Origin: Cornus controversa
Taxonomy: Eukaryota; Streptophyta; Magnoliopsida; Cornales; Cornaceae
NCBI GenBank assembly: GCA_026545225.1
Contig: CM048845.1
Coordinates: forward strand, 74,518,033-74,582,032
Reading direction: 5' to 3'
Length of the DNA: 64,000 nucleotides
This document shows positions 60,082 through 64,000 of this stretch, in pieces (position 1 is the first letter of the stretch; each line of letters starts with the position of its first letter). The position numbers were made by a program, and so were the translations under genes. The notes beneath the pieces were generated by a model. It had not been told where the DNA came from, did not search any database, and saw nothing but the letters and a program-made list of their open reading frames with translations.

Positions 60082-62910
60082 TTATTCACTTGCCATATCA
60101 GCCGCGCATGATTCATCATAGGAAGAAGGAGTATTGAATAATTCTGATGAAAACATACATGTATCACCAATATTACTCTGCAAAAATTTAGTGTTCATTA
60201 CAGATTACGCAATGAAAGCCATAATTTATATTCCATTACTAGAATAAAATTGTATCACCTCACTTACCTGGTTTGAAGGAGTCATGGGTTGACTAAAATG
60301 AATACCGAAACTATAAGGTGGTTCACAACCCTGTCTTTTGTGCATTACAAGTGGTGGCATATAACAATGATCATTGAGAAATTCAGATGGAATTTCAGCA
60401 CCCTTCAAAAAATAAATAATGTACCTCTATTAGGTTAGAATTATATTGTAAACAAAATAAACAAATTACTATGTAGATGTTATCTAAACAAGTTATTAGA
60501 TTTCATTTAGTGACAACAATACTCACATTGACTAAAATATAAGAGGGGCTTGTCCTCCTACCACTGCTACCTGCCATTTCAGAAACACCGGTGTCCTTGA
60601 ATTTCTAAAACACAAGAAAAATGTTAAGAGATTTTACAGTTTCACAATGTAAGAAAATCCATGTATAATAGTATACAATGATATTATGATAATATGAAAT
60701 GTACGTTACATATCCACTTAAAAGTAACACATAGAAAACCTGAAATTTATGTTACATCCAAACTTAAACGATGAAATTTTGGTAAATACCTTAAGTTTTC
60801 GTTTTATAGCCTTTTTCTTCTTCTTCACAGATTTCTCCAAATCAGATTTTATCCTATGCCTTCGTCCTTTAGATGTATCTTTAGTCTTCAAGCCCTTAGC
60901 ATTTATTCCAGTGGATGTAGGTGGTAAACTTGCTTCTTTTTTAGCTGAACTTTGAGTAGAACTTCTTTGTGCAGATTTTTTCCATTCCATCGCCTTTAGT
61001 AATAAATCATTGTATCCTTTGTTTGTTTCCGATGCAATGGAAGATATTTCAATTAAAATATGACAAAGGATCCTATGTCGTCGCCTGATTTCAAGTTTAG
61101 GATCCACCATAACTTCACCAGCAAGAATTTCATCCAAGTTACCATGTCTAGCATTTCTAGTCCACCTTGGTAATATATATTGAGAAGAAAATTCATTGAT
61201 GTTCATCACCTCTTTAAGAACTTTCAAAGTGTGACTGCACATAATACCCTCAATTTTAAATTTTCTACATGAACAAGATAATTGGTCATCAACTGTCCTT
61301 GTCACGCATCGTTGCACCCCATTTTCATGAATGCCAACTTTATAAACCTAGTGTCCATTACTATCCATGGCACTGCAGCTAATGATTCTCTCGCTGACAC
61401 AAGCTACTAAGAATTCTTCCTGAAAAATCTCAAATATCCTCCTTGTGTAAGTCTTTCTGGCTTGAACTAAAATTTCACAATCTCTTTGGAGTCTAGGTAG
61501 CTTATAGAGCAAACCATACTCGGCTTCATACTCTTTGTAACGCTTGTCGGATAACAGCCTTTCAAAGTGATTGAAGAAATCTGGAAGTGTTAGTTGCCTC
61601 ATTAAGTACTCCTTCAATCGAGTATTGAAGCTTTCACTCAACTGTGTGCTACGCATTCCCGCAGACCACACATTTTTAACAAATGTCTTAGCCCATCTAT
61701 GTCTCAAACCAAACAAGTTGTCCAGCCATGTGTTATCAACAACACCATATAATGTTAACATTTCTTCCCATTTGACTAAAAAATCATCTTCTTCCTCAAT
61801 GCAAGACATGAATTTGGATATCATATTTTTGATGTCTTCGTCACCTTCAAAAAAGGGGCCAAGATGCTTTTGTGCATTTTGCATTAAGTGCCACGTACAA
61901 AGATGATGTTTCGTCCCAGGCATAACCTGCGTTAATGCCTTTGCCATTGCTGCATCTTGGTCAGTCAAAATCGTCTTTGGCGCTTTACTAGACATCGCAT
62001 TCAGGAATGTATCAAACAACCAAGCAAAAGAATCAGAAGTCTCGTCATACATGAAGGCTGCCCCAAATACAACAGTCTCCCAGTGATGATTAAGACTGAG
62101 AAACAATGCAAAAGGCCGATTGCCGTGGACAAGCTTGTATGTTGTATCAAAAGTTATGACATCTCCAAAATGGCCATAATCAACTATCATTCTCGAATCT
62201 GCCCAAAATATATTAGTTATCATTTCTTCATTATCTAATTGCACAGCATAGAAGAATGAAGGAGCTTCGCAGGCCTGAGTCTGAAAATAATTCATCAGCC
62301 AACTTTTATCTCCAAATTGAAGCTCATTTTGTCTTTGAGTCCTTATATAATTTTGTTGATCCAGCTTAGTGAAGCCAATAGATTGTTTCCCACCAGCTTG
62401 TTTTCCCATTAACTCATATGCATTACGAACCGCAATTCCTGAATCGGAAGTAAACTCCACATCAATGGCTTGAATTGCAGTAATTCTTCGCTGCGAAAGC
62501 ATCATGTGAGTGCACTCCTCAATTATCAAAGGATGGTTGTGAGTTTCCACAAATTTAGAAACAAAGTACTTTCCCTTATCGTTGTTATATTTAATATGCA
62601 TGAGTGCACCGCAGCCAGTTCGTGTTTCAACCCTAGGATTCCTTGTTGATATATCCCTCTTGTCCTTCACCCCAATACCCTCCTTGGAACAAACAAACAA
62701 TTTGGATGTAATTTTTCCAGTAACACGACTTTTATTAAAATATTCTCTTCGAATACTGAATCCGATTCTACCCCCATATGCATTGTAAAAATCATATGCG
62801 TCTTGCTCAGTATCAAATTCCATCGAAAACCTTGGTTTCCATTTTATTTGCTCAGGCTTAAGAACTGAAGCATTTGTTATGTCTTCAATGTTAATTAATT
62901 CAACTTCCAT
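60082..62910 (-). CDS. FAR1/MuDR-type MULE transposase, four exons, one in-frame stop
   Basis: Exons 62910-60790, 60604-60527, 60402-60268 and 60177-60082 join in frame to 810 codons ending MASE-stop. The ATG giving MEVELINIED was preferred over one 45 bp upstream. Order: FAR1-type DNA-binding domain (about residues 25-130: FDTEQDAYDFYNAYGGRIGF, then C and HNH residues), MULE transposase core (about 230-440) with aspartates in VITFD (about 255) and ILTDQD (about 317), the HHLCTWH motif (about 335-341) and a candidate glutamate in QLSESFNTRL (about 426). Then comes a SWIM zinc finger (CSCRKFKIEGIMCSH, about 545-560) and a lysine-rich nuclear-localisation-like KKKKKAIKRKLK. Codon 521 is TAG (61350-61348), between the core and the SWIM finger. 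No other break is seen. It could also be a domesticated FRS gene, but the flanking inverted arrays favour a transposon. Confidence 0.85.
60696..60770 (+). repeat. Two array units inside transposase intron 1
   Basis: GAAATGTACGTTACATATCC, ACTTAAAAGTAACACATAGA and AAACCTGAAATTTATGTTAC are diverged units of the family at 58039-59605, in the same orientation. They lie in the intron between the exons ending at 60790 and starting at 60604. Confidence 0.75.
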
Positions 62911-63261
62911 TTGAATAACTTCAATAACAAACATATATAGAATACAATTCAGCAAAATAAATCATAATTGACTTGAATTTTATCAATTAATCTAAATATA
63001 ACATCAAACATGCCCTAGCACGCTCTGTCCCAAACATGTCCTTGCAATGCATTTACATAGTCCTATGTAACTTCTCAAGACAAACACTCCATGTTTGCAC
63101 ACTCTGCCTCCAAACATGCCCTACCAGTTATGAAGAAAAATTAACAACATAAATGATGTGTCATCTCACATAATTAGTCAGAAATAAACTGCATCCAAGT
63201 CTATAGCATACGAAACTCTAAATGTAAATATTTCATTAGTGTAAGATAAGCCATAAATGCA

Positions 63262-64000
63262 CAAATTTTAGGTTTCTAACTTGTTATTTTAAGTTGGGCA
63301 ATCTGTTACCTTAAGTTGGGATGTACCAAACATTTTAGGTTTCTAACATATTACCTTAAGTTGGGCAACCTGTTACCTTAGGTTGGAATATATCATACAT
63401 TTTAGGTTTCCTACCTATTACCTTAAGTTGGGATGTATCATACATTTTAGGTTTTCAACCTGGTATCTTAAGTTGGGCAATCTGTTACCTTAAGTTGGGA
63501 TGTAACATACATTTTAGGTTTTCAACCTATTACCTTAAGTTGGGCAGCCTGTTACTTTAGGTTGGGATGTATCATACATTTTAGGTTTCCTATCTATTAC
63601 CATAAGTTGGGATGTACCATACATTTTAGATTTTCAACCTGTTATCTTAAGTTGGGCAATCTGTTACCTTATGTTGGGATGTACCATACATCTTAGGTTT
63701 TAAACCTGTTACCTTAAGTTGGGATGTATCATACATTTTAGGTTTCCAACCTGTTACCTTAAGTTGGGCAACCTATTACCTTAAGTTGGGATGTATTATA
63801 TATTTTAGGTTTTCAATCTATTACCTTAAGTTGGGATGTAACCATACATTTTAGGTTTCCAACTTGTTATCTTAAGTTGGACAATCTGTTACCTTAAGTT
63901 GGGATGTATCATATATTTTAGGTTTTCAATATGTTACCTTAAGTTGGGATGTACCTTACATTTTAGGTTTCCAACTTGTTATCTTAAGTTGGACAATCTG
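63262..64000 (-). repeat. Tandem array 2, inverted relative to array 1, cut by window edge
   Basis: Units of the same family read here as TTTTAGGTTTCCAACCTGTT, ACCTTAAGTTGGG and ATGTACCATACATTTT. That is the reverse complement of the array 1 unit. Both the short and the long (double CTTAAG) forms occur. The array begins about 350 bp upstream of the transposase start codon and runs off the window. The stretch 62911-63261 before it shows no gene; it may hold the transposase promoter. Confidence 0.9.

Noticed and set aside
1-64000. Functional tRNA or rRNA genes
   Set aside because: No cloverleaf with intact A and B boxes and no rRNA core was recognised outside the SINE and the 5S-like fragment. 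A covariance-model scan would settle this.

Overview
This window looks like repeat-rich nuclear DNA of a flowering plant, probably a eudicot. It is AT-rich, has spliced genes with GT-AG introns, and holds plant-type mobile elements: Ty3/gypsy and Ty1/copia LTR remnants, a probable Cassandra-type 5S-derived TRIM, an Au-type SINE, hAT-like elements with GGCGGG- or GGCCGG-rich ends, MULEs and many short inverted-repeat elements. The species cannot be named from the sequence. All positions and similarity judgements were made by eye.

Left part (1-20700): no convincing host gene. It holds a hAT-like repeat (1-559), a partial Ty3/gypsy fossil on the minus strand (about 650-2940), a nested inverted-repeat element (3517-4273), a LINE remnant with an internal duplication (4850-5345), a hAT-like element (5464-6280), a TRIM-like fossil (7690-8089), a block of A/T-rich element ends (8430-9740), a nested inverted-repeat element (12314-12979) with relatives beside it, microsatellites, a telomere-like hexamer run (16008-16044), and a second full copy of the first hAT-like repeat with an 8-bp target duplication (20047-20679).

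Middle (21178-30578, minus strand): one apparently intact host gene, a seven-exon YebC/TACO1-family organellar translation regulator of about 326 residues. Its last intron is about 6.5 kb long and swollen by mobile DNA, including a non-autonomous Mutator-like element with a 10-bp target duplication. Just upstream of its promoter lies an older DNA element split by a 9.5-kb Tat-lineage Ty3/gypsy fossil (31003-40479) that has both LTRs and an antisense coding region between integrase and the 3' LTR. Nested solo-LTR-like sequences follow (40881-43520), then about 5.5 kb of gene-free repeats.

Right part (49516-64000) is the most interesting. Two isolated host-gene exons lie close together: the first exon of an ABCA transporter (49516-49593) and an exon carrying the catalytic-histidine motif of an OTU deubiquitinase (52059-52115). 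Next is a decayed 12-exon gene joining an HMG box to a plant-transposon domain and a Ulp1-type SUMO protease domain (53865-57971). It converges on a four-exon FAR1/MuDR-type transposase gene (60082-62910, minus) that is open except for one in-frame TAG. The transposase gene lies between two large arrays of the same 45/67-bp repeat in opposite orientation (58039-59605 and 63262-64000+). I read this as a MULE related in content to the Ulp1-carrying Kaonashi class, with unusual array-built inverted ends. The right end lies outside the window.
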